Of a stretch of DNA of 64,000 bases, positions 46,881-59,024 are shown one piece after another. Each line of letters starts with the position of its first letter. Position 1 is the first letter of the stretch. The DNA is taken from NCBI GenBank assembly GCA_949130495.1, contig OX422214.1, forward strand, positions 257,986,187 through 258,050,186. The letters are read 5' to 3'. This DNA is from Sambucus nigra (lineage: Eukaryota > Streptophyta > Magnoliopsida > Dipsacales > Adoxaceae). The notes beneath the pieces are model-generated. The model was given only the letters and a program-made list of their open reading frames with translations. It made no database searches and had not been told where the DNA came from. Both the position numbers and the translations under genes were made by a program.

Positions 46881-48170
46881 TAAGATAAGAGGAGAGTTAT
46901 TTCATACATGGGAAGAGCTATTTGGAGAGTAGAATATGAGAAGAAAGAAGATAAATGTGGATATTGGTGGAGAAAGAACATCCCATACCCCTCCTTTTAT
47001 ACTCAAAATCCCTGGAAAAAAACAAAATCTCCAAAATCCCAATTAACTCCATACCTTAATATGTACCACGGAAGTGCAGTATAGTGCAATCGAAGCCTAT
47101 AATTGATTTTACTTGACCCATATGTCGATAGGCAGGTCAAGAGGTATGCCGATCGATAACCCCCTATTTTAAAAAAACTTCATCTTACTTCTTTTGCACC
47201 AAATCAATTTTCAAAAATGCATTTCTTTTACTTTTTCTCGAAATAGGTCCCTTCAAAGGGAAATTATCTTCAACAAAGTCTCCATGGCCTCTCTTTACTC
47301 AAAAATTCCAAAAACACATTCTCCTACCTTTTTTCTTAAAATCTTGGTAGCAAATTAAAGTGCATGTATAATAAGCCACTAAATTAAGATAATCAAACAA
47401 AAAATGCATCATTTTTGCCTTATTAAGTTTCTCTTTTCAGGTGCAAAACAACTACATCAAGCATATAATATGGTTAATGCCATGCTCCCCTAGTCAATGA
47501 CAAAATCTACGAGAAACTCCCGAAAGAAAAGAATAAGAAATGGATGCCACCTCATCCGTAAGCCCCGTCAACTCAGACACCACCTCACGCGACAACAACC
47601 TCCTTATATAAGCCTGCATGCATGTATCCCCTACGGCCCCCGAAGTAAGACTCAAAGGATAGAAGTTCACCTATGTCCCCAACAAAGATTCAACAATCTA
47701 CCCAGAAATAAAGTTTTGAAGCCCCAGCACATATTGATCGATAGCTGCCTTTTACTCTTCCCAAGGAAGCCCAGGTTTCCATGTCATTGCCTATTGGTAC
47801 CCCCTCAGGCCTGCCTATCAGCAGTCCTTTTCAAATTTTGTACGAAAAATTCCATAAAAATTCAAAAATTGGTCGAAAAATTCCCAAAACCCCCTGAAAA
47901 TATATAACATCATTTTCCCTAAGAAAATCATTTTTAGTGCACTAAGACCCTTAAAAGCTCTCAAAATCCCCTGTCAAGTTAATCTTACACTCTACAGCAG
48001 GACCAATGATGCGCCCGCATTCAAGTTTACTATAATTCCCTAATATGAACCTCAAAACTAAACTTACACTAGTAGAATCTCAAGATAACACAATTCTCGA
48101 TGGAACCACAAGTGCATTTATACCCACAAAATAATTTCCACATGAGAGCTATACCCCACGCTACAACTCA
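46881..48170. mobile_element. E-c and related E-family fragments, non-coding
   Basis: No gene seen. 47090-47170 contains GTCGATAGGCAGGTC and ATGCCGATCGATAACC, and 47780-47830 contains CTATTGGTACC..CTATCAGCAG: both are the E-family palindromic box class. The stretch 47830-47910 read on the minus strand parallels E-b 41440-41520, placing 47500-47800 where a minus-strand antisense gene should begin; only a short possible coding piece remains there. Confidence 0.45.
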
Positions 48171-48930
48171 AGGTCCTCAGAATTGATCTCTAACAGTAAA
48201 ATTGGTCGTCATAACTTTTGGTCCTCAGAATTGACCTCAACCCTCAAAATTAGTCGTCAAAACTTTAGATCCTAAAAATTTTTCTTGTCTTACAGAATTG
48301 GTCGTCCCAAATTAAGGTTATTAGAATTGACTTCGACCCTCAGAATTGACCATCACAACTTTAGGTCCTCAGAATTGACCTCGTTTTGCAGAATTAGTCG
48401 TCACAACTTTAGGTCCTTATCATTGACTTCGACCTGTAGAATTGGTTATCATAAACCTAGGCCCTCAAAATTGACCTCGACCCTCATAATTGGTGGTCAC
48501 GACTTTTGGTCATAAGAATTGGCCTCGACCCACTAAATTAGTAATTCTCATCTATTTAGAATTGACCTAGACTCGCTGAATCGGCCATCCTAATCTCCGT
48601 AGGTCCTCAAAATTGATCTTGACTCACGGAAAAAGTCATCCCTAGCATTACTTTAGTTCCACATAATTGAACCTAACCCACTGAATTGGTCTCCCTAGCC
48701 ACTTCGAACCAATCTTAACACATCTTCAACCCATTGAACTGGTCATCCTCGTCTCCTTAAGTCCTCAGAATTGAACTCAACTCACTGAATCGATAATCCT
48801 CATCTCTCTAGTCCCTCAAAATTGACCTCGACCCACTGACTCAGTTATCCTTATCTCCTTAGGTCCTCAAAATTGGCCTCAACCCTCTTAATCGATCAAA
48901 ATCACACTTTAGGTCCACAAAATTAATCTA
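48171..48930. repeat. E-c: tandem array, about 48-bp unit
   Basis: Degenerate repeats of GGTCCTCAGAATTGACCTCGACC followed by AGAATTGGTCGTCAC. Reverse-complemented, it resembles the 40-bp unit of E-b (GAGGTCAATTCTGA). It lies just inside the E-c 3' LTR, the same place as in E-b. Confidence 0.85.
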
Positions 48931-49010
48931 AAATTCCCTTTCCCATTGTCGATGTGATGTCTATCATTTGACGGCCTTCACTTATTCTAAGATCACTTGT
49001 CTAGGGTATC

Positions 49011-51246
49011 TATATAGGCACCCAATCCTATGACCACCTAATCACCTCATTAGGTCCCTAGCACTCACTCATTCACCACAAACCCTCGGTCATACTCCGA
49101 GTACTGATTTAGAGGCCACCGACCGCTCTCGAGCCCCATTTCACTTCGGTCAACTTCCTCGCTTGAGAAAAATATCAATGAATCTTTTAAGGGCTCTGAG
49201 TCCCCTTTCCAATGGTCTACCTCATGCATAAATCATCCTTACAGTACAAATGAACGATCCATTTTACCTAAAAATCTGATCTGTAAGCCATCGGGCACTC
49301 TTGGGCCCCGTTTGACTCAGATCAACTTTCTCGCCTGAGGGGGAGCTCAATGAATATTCTAACATCTTTGAATCCCCTTTCTAAAGGTCTACCCCATGCG
49401 TGAATCGGCCTTACAGTATGGACAAACGATTTATTTTACCTCTAAAATTAATTTAAAAGGCCATAGGGCGTTCCCGAGCCCTGTTTGACCATGGTTAACT
49501 CTCCAGATTGAACGAAGATGACTAAATATTTTAATCTCTTTGAATAACCTTTCCAATGATCTAACTCATGCATGAATCAACCTTACGATACGGACAAACA
49601 ACCCATTTTCTCTGAAGGATCACCGGGAGCTTTCGGACCCCGTTTGACCTTGGTCGAATCTCTGAACCGAACGAAGATGAATGAGATATGAAAGGTATCT
49701 AAATAAACTTTCTAATGGTTCATCCAATGAGCAAATCAGTCTTACGATTCAGATAAATGATCTGTTTCCTTCGAAATTGCCTGTCTAGTGACCAACGGGC
49801 TTTTTGGGCCCCGTTTGACCTCGGTCAACTCCCAAACCCGAGAGTGGATTAATGGATTCTTAATTGTCTCTGAATACCCTTTTCATTAATCAAACCCCCT
49901 ATGCAATTCAGACTTATGATCCACATTTTACAATCATTTTTCAAAAAACTTGTCCCAGACTATCGAATGGCACCCTCAGGACACTACCTATCGGTAGTCT
50001 GCCTGAGGGGATATACTGATAGGCAGGTCAAGGACCCTACTGATAGGCACCCCCTTGGCACAATAAATAGAGGCCATGACCTCAGTTTGAAAGGAACCCC
50101 TCTGGACCCCTCTCAGCAATTGAGAGAACATTATTTCGAATTCAAAATTGTTCCCTTCTTAAAAAGCCTATTTCCCACATTCCTTCCATCCTTTTCATAC
50201 TCCATTTATTAAATTCCCCCATATCATCATACCACCATTAACTCATTTTGAGATCAGCGCATCTACAATCAAGATCCACTTCAAGTGTTCATAAGGAGGT
50301 CCAATTCTCCATCCTTATCTTTAAATTCTCTTATTTTAGCATTATTTGTTTTATTTCTACTTTAACGCTTTATTTCATTACATCAAATACCTTAATCTTA
50401 AACCTTTATTATTATTATTTGCACACACTTTATTTTTATAAAAAAAAACTAAAAATAGGAAAAAGAGCTTTACCTATAAATTCCAAAAGAGGGATTCTCA
50501 CTACACATTCTCATACTTGAAGCATATTTATCTCTACACACATATAAAAGAAATTTCCCATTTGGATTTATGGGTTAAACCCCACCATAAGTTATCTTCA
50601 AACTACATGGACTTTGATGCCCCTTGGGCTACATAGGTGTCTTGGGTAATTCTCTAGACTCGAGTCCTCCCCTATACATATTTGTTACACTGTTTTTATC
50701 ATATAAATATTCTTAATGGATTTCATATTCTTGCATGCTTGTGTTTTGTTCGATATATACATTTGTTCTTCTATAACATCTTGTGATTCAGTAAACACTT
50801 ACAATGTATTTTGAATTATAATTTTGGGAACATTCCTAAGGATGAACTCACTCCGTCCTTTCCCATGACGCGAGTTGAACGATTCCATTCTCCATTACAT
50901 CATGCACATAAGCACACAATTCACGAAGTCTAAAGGAGAATATTAACACATGCCTATGAGAGACCTAAAGGATGATATGGGTGCCTAACACCATCCCATT
51001 CCATAACTTAGTCCCCGGACCTTTGAACTACTTGGTTTCGCAAGCATTAGTATTATCCTTGATGTCGTTCTGTCGAGGTGACAATATTTCTTTTACTTAT
51101 TTTGTGAAAAATAGGTTGCCGACTCTATCTCTACATATTACCCCATTAACGACGGTGGAGCACCCTGAGAAAGGGCGTAATCCCATGCGCACGCACGAAA
51201 AGAAAAGGAAACTCTCACGTCTTATCGATCGGTAGAGACTCTATAA
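49011..51246 (+). mobile_element. E-c: 3' LTR (about 2.2 kb)
   Basis: Plus-strand relative of the E-b LTR. It starts TATATAGGCACCC (decayed TGTAGACACC) after TCTAGGGTATC, which corresponds to the purine tract next to the LTR in E-a and E-b. The region 50590-50660 (TTTGATGCCCCTTGGGCTACATAGGTGTC) and 51110-51240 (ATAGGTTGCCGACTCTATCTCTACA..., CGTCTTATCGATCGGTAGAGAC) match the E-b LTR in reverse. A TATA-like CAATAAATAG is at 50061. To the right it meets LINE-1. Confidence 0.78.
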
Positions 51247-52040
51247 TGAGGTATTAGGGAAGGTTATGGTTACCTTTAGGTTCTTGTATCCGCTTGGTCG
51301 AGGAAAGGTATATTTATCTTGTTGGTATTAGTTAAAAGGATGTGTTTATTCCCTTGTAAGGGTTGGGTTCTTATCTCCTCAAAAATCGAATCCTTTTACA
51401 AGGGTGAACCCACTATAATTTTTTCTAAAGATAAAACTGATCATCTTTCCCAGTCATATAAATATTCACTCATTTAAAATTGTTGATGCTATTTATGGCA
51501 AAAAGAATGATGTTGATGGCTTTAAATCTGACAATAACCTCCTTAGAAAATCGTTATCTTTCGATATTGAAGAGGAGGACATTAAAATTCATAACTCTTT
51601 CTCAACGTTAATTTCAGATTCTGAAGATGGCGAGTTTATTTATGAAACAAATACCATTCCAAACATTTTTCTTCCTTACAAAAATCCCCAGCACAGATCA
51701 TATACCACCTGTCCTCCAGATGACAACACTTTTATCCAAAAATTATGAAACCACTTTGGAATACGTATGAAGATGCTGCCCAGAAAAATGATAATCGAAT
51801 TTCTTTAGATTGTGTTTGGAGGAGTTGTCCTCAACTCTTGACAAAAAACTAATGAGATTCAAATGAAAAATTAACAATCTTCCTTCAAATAAGGCTGATG
51901 TTAAGAACAGTTCTAAAATCCCTCGTGAATCGATGCCTATGTCCAAAGCCAAAAAAAAAAGAATAAGGATAAAATGGTTCCTAGTTCAAACATTAAAACA
52001 AGGTCTGCACTTGTTTCTAAAACTCCTCTTCAAATTAATT
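51247..52040 (+). pseudogene. LINE-1: end of ORF1 / linker
   Basis: Left part of an L1-type LINE, cut by the E-c LTR. 51480-51730 is open with an acidic, Ser-rich reading (FDIEEEDIKIHNSFSTLISDSEDGEF) of the kind found near the end of plant LINE ORF1. Lysine-rich codons run up to 52030. The RNA-binding domain and zinc knuckle of ORF1 are not seen and were presumably left of the E-c boundary. Confidence 0.5.
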
Positions 52041-52044
52041 CCAC

Positions 52045-52760
52045 ATGTTAACTCTATTTTTCTGGAATATTAGGGCAATAGGAAATAATCCTTCCATTCA
52101 TAGACTCAAATGTATCATAAAAAAATTTCAGATTAGTATGATTTCTATTCAAGTACTTAAAATTGATTTTGATAGCATTCAATCTCTTGTTCAGAAAATT
52201 GGTTTTTCAGGGGGGGGGGGGGGGGGTATTTCCAATCTTAGTGGGAAAATTTAGATTTTTTGGAAATTTTGTTGTGAAGTTAAGATGGTTAGGGATATGG
52301 AATAAGTCCTTTCTATTTCATTTCACTTTCAAAACTTTCCCAAATCCTACTTATTTTCTTGTGTTTATGTTAAATTCAATAAAGAAGACAAGAAACCTTT
52401 GTGGGATGATATTAAAACTATTGTCTTTCTTGGTTAGGGTGATTTTAATATTGTTTTCAAATAAGATGAAATTTTTTTAGGTAATCTTAAGGATGGTCAT
52501 GTCATTATAGACTTTAATGCTACTATGCTCCAAGTTGGTTTAAATGAAATTCCTTTCTCTGGATCTAACTTCACTTGATGTAGTAATTGTGATGGGGAGG
52601 ATATGATTTGAAATAGAATTGATAGAGTTTTCGGCAATGATGGATGGTTTAATAACTCGTTTTACTCATCTATTGAGAACCTCCACCGCACTAATTCAGA
52701 TCATGCTCCTCTTATTCTTTCTTTGAAATTTCCTAATGACTCCTTCCTTAAACCCTTTCG
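52045..52760 (+). pseudogene. LINE-1: ORF2 endonuclease domain
   Basis: APE-type endonuclease that nicks target DNA. It starts MLTLFFWNIRAIGNNPSIHR (the plant NVRGLGN motif with Ile-Arg-Ala). The reading breaks at a G run (52210-52227) and resumes with GDFNIVF (52440), LNEIPFSGSNFT (52540), RIDRVFGNDGW (52617) and the catalytic SDHAPL near 52695. Frameshifts and in-frame stops are present. Confidence 0.8.
52210..52227. repeat. Homopolymer run of 18 G
   Basis: An uninterrupted G18 inside the LINE endonuclease frame, where it adds a run of glycines or shifts the frame. Runs of this length are rare in plant DNA and prone to sequencing or assembly length error. Confidence 0.97.
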
Positions 52761-54541
52761 TTTTAAAAATATGTGGGTCTCTCATACTCTTTTCTTGATA
52801 TGGTGAAAGATTCTTGGGTTATGGGTGGTAGTGGGTGCCCTATGACCTTATTTGCCTTAAAACTTAATAATGTGAAACTTGCTTTAAAATTCTGGAATAA
52901 AGAGGTGTTTAGAAATATCTTTACCCGGGTCTAAAAATCGGAGAATGAGTTAATTTTCAAAGAGGGGTTATATGGTATTAATCCTTCTCCCATGAATAGA
53001 GAATCTTGGAACCTAGACAAGGCTAACATTAACAAGGAACTTAAAAATGAAGAGTTTTTTTAGGCAAAAGGCTAGAGTTAAGTGGGCTACTCACGGTGAT
53101 TTCAACTCCAAATTTTTCCACTCCATGTTTAAGAAGAAAAAAACAAAATTCTTATTCAAAAGATTAAGGATGAAGATGGTTCTTGGATCTCGGATTCTAT
53201 TGAGATTGAAAAATTAGTTACCTCTCATTTTCAAAAAGTACTTGGGGAGAAATCCGTCATTAGTAGTAATCTTAACATTTTTAAGCACATTCCTAAATTG
53301 GTTAATTTTTGTGACAATACTATGCTTACTAATGTTACATCCCTTGAAAAAAATCAATTGTTTGTCTTTTCAATGTACAAAGATAGTGTGGTGGGTTCGG
53401 ATAGTTTTAACGGGTGCTTCTTTCAAGTTTGTTGGGATATTATCAAGGAGGATCTAATTCTAGCGATACAATCAATTTTTGTGGGCATGAAATTCCCAAA
53501 AGTTGGTCTTCCACTAATATTGTTCTTATTCCTAAAGTGGACAATCCAAAAACTTATTCCGGTTTGAGACCCATAAGTCTTTGCAATTTTTTTGAACAAA
53601 ATATTTTCAAAAATTTAGCTAACCGCTTTGGAACTTTGCTTCCCAAGATTATTACTTCTTCTCAAATAGGTTTTATAAAGGGTGGCACATCATAGATAAT
53701 ATTCTCCTAGCTTAGGAATTAATCTCAAATCTCAACAAAAAGGTTCATGGATCTAATGTAATGGTCAAATTGGATATGGCTAAGGCATATGATAGGATAT
53801 CATGGAATTTTGTCATCAAGGTTCTTCACGCCTTTGGCTTTTCAGAAACATGTATTGATATGGTATGAATACTCTTATATAATTGTTGGTATTCCCTCTT
53901 CATCAATGGAAAATTGTGTGGTTACTTTAATTCTGGATATGGGGTGCATCAAGGCGATCCTTTATTTTCGATGTTATTTGTGATAACGACAGAGGATTTA
54001 AATAGGAGAGTTCATAATCTTATGCTAAAAGGTTCCATTGCTCATTATTATATGACAAGAGTGTTCCCATTAATCTCTTGACTTTCCTTTGCGGATGATA
54101 TAATTTTCTTCCAGAATGGCAAATTGAAATCCACTCAATGTTTTTTGAATTTTCTTAAATAGTACGAACATCAGTCTGATCAAGGCATTAACCATTCTAA
54201 AAGATGCATAATTACTGCCCCCAAGTGTTCAGTTCGACAGAGGAAAAACATTATTTCCGTCACTGAATTCTCTTCCAAGAAATTGTCAATTAATTATCTC
54301 GGTGTGCCGTTATATCAAGGTTGAAAAAAAAAATTGCATCACAGCCATGGTTGTCGATCATATAAAGCATTGTAAGTTCGGTTTTCTTTCTATAACAGGT
54401 AAGCTCATTGTGATCTGAGTGGTTCTTCTTATGTTAGGATTGCATATGTTTTCTACAATTTTCCCGACACCAGCTTTCCCCATTGACTTTAATGAAATTT
54501 GTGCAAACTTTTTTTGGGGAAAGTCGAGTGATATGCACAAA
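52761..54541 (+). pseudogene. LINE-1: ORF2 reverse transcriptase
   Basis: LINE reverse transcriptase. Motifs in order: ARVKWATHGD near 53080, NIVLIPKVDNPKTYSGLRPISLCNF (53510-53590, in two parts), SSQIGFIKGG (53660), VKLDMAKAYDR (53765), GYGVHQGDPL (53935) and the catalytic FADDIIFF (54089). Then come GINHSKRCI and LGVPLY (54300), the usual thumb region. It is broken by stops and frameshifts and cut by GypF at 54546. Confidence 0.88.
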
Positions 54542-54546
54542 CATCA
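54542..54546. repeat. Target-site duplication of GypF, left copy
   Basis: CATCA directly before TGTAATACCCC; repeated at 62025-62029 directly after the right LTR. Confidence 0.9.
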
Positions 54547-57515
54547 TGTAATACCCCGTAATTTTATTGATTTTTATTTATTGGATTAATTAAATTAAAT
54601 GGGAATTAATCGGAAATTAATTTCGATTTAAATACTAGCGATACGTGAGTTGGTATTATTATGACAATAATACTGAATATTACTGAGTATATATGGTAAT
54701 ATATGAGTATGGAATGTATTAAAATTGTTGAGAGTTATAAATACGATAATTTGATAAGTTAAGTTGGGACGCACGTGTTAGTCACGTCAGGAATCAATTT
54801 AATTAGATTAAAAAGTAATTTATAATTTTATCATCTGAATGGTTATTTTGAGTGCGCCAACGTATTCGGAGGGGTTCATATAGTCAGAAAACACTAGTCA
54901 GGGGTTTAGTTTGGGCCCCGGGGCACTTTTAGGCCAAATCGGCAACCCGGGAGGGTATTTTGATCATTTTAAAATTTAAGGAAATAAGACCCACGAATTT
55001 GAGGGTTTATTTAATTATTATTGGGAATGCCATTAGGGCCATTATCAACCAAAAAATAGATAGTGGGCTACGTGAGTTAGAGGAGAGGTTGCAAGAGGTT
55101 CCCAAACCCTAGCCACCACACACCACCACCAATTTCGACGAAATTATGACCAAAAAGAAGGAAAGAACCAGCCACTGGACGCCATCAAAGATTCTGAACC
55201 TCAAACTTAAGGAAAGTGATTTGATTCCATTAGCTTCAGCGAATATTTCTTCCATGATTAGTGTAAAAATTGAAATTTGCCTTGAAAGATGATGAAAACC
55301 CCTTAAATTTGATATAGAACTCTAAACCTTGGTTAAGAATTGCATGTAGATTATTTCTGGATGAAATTCAGTACCCAAAACTTAACCTTTGATGAATTAA
55401 AAACAAATTTTAGAAGAGTAATATCATAAATCTTGAAGAAAATAGAAAACTAGAGTTTTTATGAAGATTTCATCCATGTAAAGTTAATTGTTAATGATTT
55501 AATGGTTTTGGAACGTTAAAAATAATGTATTTAGGTTTATAATGATCCTATAACCTTAGATTAGAGTTACATACCTTGTAATATAGTTTTGGGACAAATC
55601 TGGGACTGAAAAAACGAAGCAGTCCGTAGCCCATCTGGTGCGATCGATCGATCGACATTCATAGGTCGATCGATCAACCACCATCGATCGATCGACACTC
55701 ATAGGTCGATCGATCGACCTTACAAAAAATTGTTATATTTTTCCTTGGTGAATTTTAATGAACTAGACTCTAGAAAACTTATTGGTGGGGACTTTTTGAA
55801 CACTCTTATATTTGAGGAAGACCAGTAGGCATGATTATGAGACCCGAATTATTATTAGAATTCAATTTGGGATTTATGTTAAATCTAATACGGATCGACG
55901 AGTGAGGGATTATTAGAAAACTGATATTAAATGAGTTAACCTATATAGTTTGATAAAATAAGGTTTGTGGCGGAAATATGGACCTTAAGAGGATTGGATT
56001 AAAGTGTGAGATTAATAGGAGACTTAGTAACCTTTATGAGTTAGGTTTTAAGTACTTGAAAATATAACGTGAGATGTGTTAGTGGACTATATTATATAAC
56101 TATCCGGAAGTATAAAAATGTACTAATTGGATTAATGGTATAAGAATTGAGAACATACCTTTAATAATATTATAAAGTATCTAAGTTGTGTGAAAGCTTA
56201 GTAAATGGATTTATATGGGTATGCCATATCTACCATACTTGCTATCACGAGAGGTCGGCTTTCGAAATAAGGTCATATAATCTTTGTGTGCCTATGGGGG
56301 GATTTAGACTGGTACCTTATGGACATAGGGCTGTGAATGACTTATTTGTGAGTTGGTAAGTCAGCTGACCATGGGAGCGTAGGTATATGTGAACTATGTT
56401 CTCCTCCAATATGTGGTTTTTTGCTTATTAAAATGATTCCTGAGAGATTACGATTACGTAGTCCTTATGTACGTGATGTATCGCGATTCGATAGCATAGT
56501 ATGTGTGCACAGTAACTTAGCCTAGGGATGCCCCAAGTATAATATTATTTTGAAATTTATATATTGGTGATGATAACAGACTCCTTGTTAATGTGGGTGA
56601 ATCTTCTTATTAATGTGTGTGAATAGTTGCGACACTTTGAGTAAAGTTAAAATTGATAATTTCCTATATGATTTAATATAAATTATCAGAGAAATGAAAA
56701 GGTAGATTCACATAAGTTAGATTGAAATGTCTTAAACAAACCCCTATATTATCATGTGAGGACGGGTTGCAGTATAGACTAGTTAGTTAGCGGCATAACT
56801 AGGACTGACTATGGATATACGTTAAGTGTGCACATTAATTGAGAGGTGAGAAACTCATGTGAGAGCACGGAACTAACATGTACTTTATATTCATTGTTTA
56901 ATGCAATTAAACACTTGCCATATTTTTAAACTATTTTCACATCGGGCTCTGGCCCGTTTGCTTTCAAATCTATTTTCTTGAAAAACCTTTTAGGTGCCCA
57001 GCCACAGGGACGCCAAGCTTAGGAGTTCCATTTTAGTGACGTGATGTAGCTGGTGTGGAAGTTACATGATCTTAATGATAGAAGCCTCCACATTCTATAT
57101 TGATTCCATTTCATACTTATTCACTTGTTAGGGCATGTCGCCCCTTTTCTTTTAGAGAGAGTTTTATCATACTCAGTTTCATTACAGTTTTGGAGTTAAT
57201 TCATTTATTATTCAAATGTCGTATTTGGTTTATCCATTATTTGGGATTATTCAGAGGAGTGTTACTCCAGACTTATTTTATTATTCCATTATTATCTTGA
57301 CGTGATGGTAGTATCCTTTAGCTAATAATTTTAATTGGTTGCATGTTAATTTAATTTAATAAAATTTGACAACTCACTTTTTAAATATTAGGTGGCTAGT
57401 AATTGTTTAAATAAATGTTTTCGACACTGATGCTATGAACTGAACCAACTTGACATTTTGTATTAATTTGAATAAAGGAGTAGCTACCCGGTATTTAATT
57501 ATTTGGGGTGTCACG
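54547..57515 (+). mobile_element. GypF: 5' LTR (2969 bp)
   Basis: Starts TGTAATACCCCG and ends GGGGTGTCACG; the last base is A in the 3' LTR. It aligns along its whole length with 59025-62024, with scattered differences. It contains a GATCGATC cluster at 55641-55720. Short open stretches occur in both LTRs because the LTRs are copies of each other, not because of coding. Confidence 0.93.
55641..55720. repeat. GypF LTR: CGATCGATC inverted-repeat cluster
   Basis: Two units of about 40 bases, each with CGATCGATCGAC, a short CACTCATA spacer and GGTCGATCGATCGACC. The parts can pair as hairpins. The matching cluster is at 60120-60200. Confidence 0.93.
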
Positions 57516-57517
57516 GG

Positions 57518-57537
57518 TGGTATTAGAGCATCAGGTT
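57518..57537 (+). promoter_or_regulatory. GypF: primer-binding site
   Basis: TGGTATTAGAGCATCAGGTT starts two bases after the LTR. It is one change from TGGTATCAGAGCA, the initiator tRNA-Met site used by Tekay/Del-type plant gypsy elements. Confidence 0.85.
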
Positions 57538-57698
57538 CTAGTCTCCTTAGGATCTGTACGGCTTGTTTTGTTTTCGCGTAGCGTCCTTTGATATAGAGCA
57601 CTATATTTTAGGATTATTGTACTCTTTTGTGTATCTTACTCTCTTCATCCATTTTGAGATAATAACTATGGACTTATAATACTTCTCTCTCATTTCAT

Positions 57699-58800
57699 AT
57701 GCCTCCATGATATGCACAGAAAGTTCCCAGGGATGCCCAGATCGAGCCACAACCTGCACCAGTTCAGGTTCCATGAACGCCGCAGAGGTTGCCACCATTG
57801 TAGCCTAAGCGTTAAATACCGCTTTAACAGTTGTGCATCAAGCACCACCTTAGGCACCGGTGTTAGCCCTGATCCAGGCTCATGCATTCCCATCTACTTG
57901 GGAACAGGTTCGTGATGCCTTTCAGAAGGCACACCCTCCGAAGTTTGCAGGTAGCTCCGACGTCGTTGTGTCTAGTCAGTGGAAGAAGGACATCCAAAGA
58001 TACTTGAGGATGTACGAGTGTACGAATGTACAGAGGTATATACTGGATACTTTCAAGCTGGTAGGAGCAGCGTTGCAATGGTGGGAATCTATTACCACCG
58101 CGGAGGAGAGAGATGTTCTTACCATTCAGGAGTTCTGGGTGCGGTTTGACCGCAAGTACTTTCCCTCATCAGTTCATATCGAGATAAGGAGGAAGTTGAT
58201 GAACCTCCAGCAGGAGGGGAAGACAGTGGCAGAATATGAGGCCAAGTTCACCAATCTTATGAACATCGTTCCCGATGAAATTTCAACTGAAGAGAAGAAG
58301 ATACAGAAATTCATGGATGGGTTAACTTGGAGGATCCGTCAGCACTTGCTAGGAAATATCTCATTGGCTACTTATTCTGATGTGGTTAACGCAGCATTGC
58401 TTCACTCCCAAGACCACCGCTTTCACTTATCATAGGGTAAGAGAGCAGGAAAGTCCAGCCATCAGGGCAGAACAGGGGGGAATGGTACCAGCGGGGCACA
58501 ATCAGCTCAGGGTCAGAACATGTAGGGTGATCAGAGTTCCCAACAGGGGGATTCTAAGAGGTTTTGATCTGGAGGTTTTAGAAATGGCCAGGGAGGTTTT
58601 CGGCATGGCCAGCAGGGTCAGCACGGCCAACAGCAACAGTTTCAGCAGGGCTAGCATGGTCAGGGGAGGAATGGTAACAGTCATCAAGGCCCTGGGCAGC
58701 AGGGCAGAGAGGGGGAAAATTTGCAGAGAAATGTTTTATTTGTGGCAAGATTGGCCACAAATGCCAGGAGTGTCCTAAAAGTGGCAGGACCTACAGCCTG
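57699..58800 (+). pseudogene. GypF: gag with zinc knuckle
   Basis: Chromovirus-type gag. The likely start is ATG at 57699 (MPP, stop, YAQKVPRDAQ) with a Pro/Gln-rich leader, followed by a frameshift. The Retrotrans_gag core (57860-58435) is well preserved: PPKFAGSSDV, ALQWWESITTAEE, FWVRFDRKYFP, MNLQQEGKTVAEYEAKFTNL and KIQKFMDGLTWRIRQHL. A Gly/Gln-rich linker (58440-58700) leads to a CCHC knuckle CFICGKIGHKCQEC near 58730-58775 in another frame. Confidence 0.85.
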
Positions 58801-58982
58801 ATAGTTCCTATGAGGAGGGGCCGATTGCTACTTTGGACCATATCGAGAGGAAAGTGAGGTCGAAGATAGTACCGTTAGTACGTGTTCAGTGGAAGCATCA
58901 TAATGCCGAGGAGTCCACCACGGAGCGCGAGGATGAGATGCGCGAACGTTATACAGAGTTATTTTTGAAAGGTATACTTTAG
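58801..58982 (+). pseudogene. GypF: chromodomain remnant of pol
   Basis: After the knuckle the sequence jumps to the extreme C-terminus of pol: PIATLDHIERKVRSKIVPLVRVQWKHHNAEE in parts, then EREDEMRERYTELF and a stop at 58980-58982. This is the chromodomain-like end of Tekay/Del elements (normally ..VQWRHHSPEEATWE). Protease, reverse transcriptase, RNase H and the integrase core are absent; only about 30 bases separate knuckle and chromodomain, and their frames differ by one. Confidence 0.78.
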
Positions 58983-59010
58983 TTCCGAATTTCGGGATGA
59001 AATTTTGTTA

Positions 59011-59024
59011 TTAGGGGGGAAGTA
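59011..59024 (+). promoter_or_regulatory. GypF: polypurine tract
   Basis: TTAGGGGGGAAGTA directly precedes the 3' LTR start TGTAATACCCC at 59025. Confidence 0.85.
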
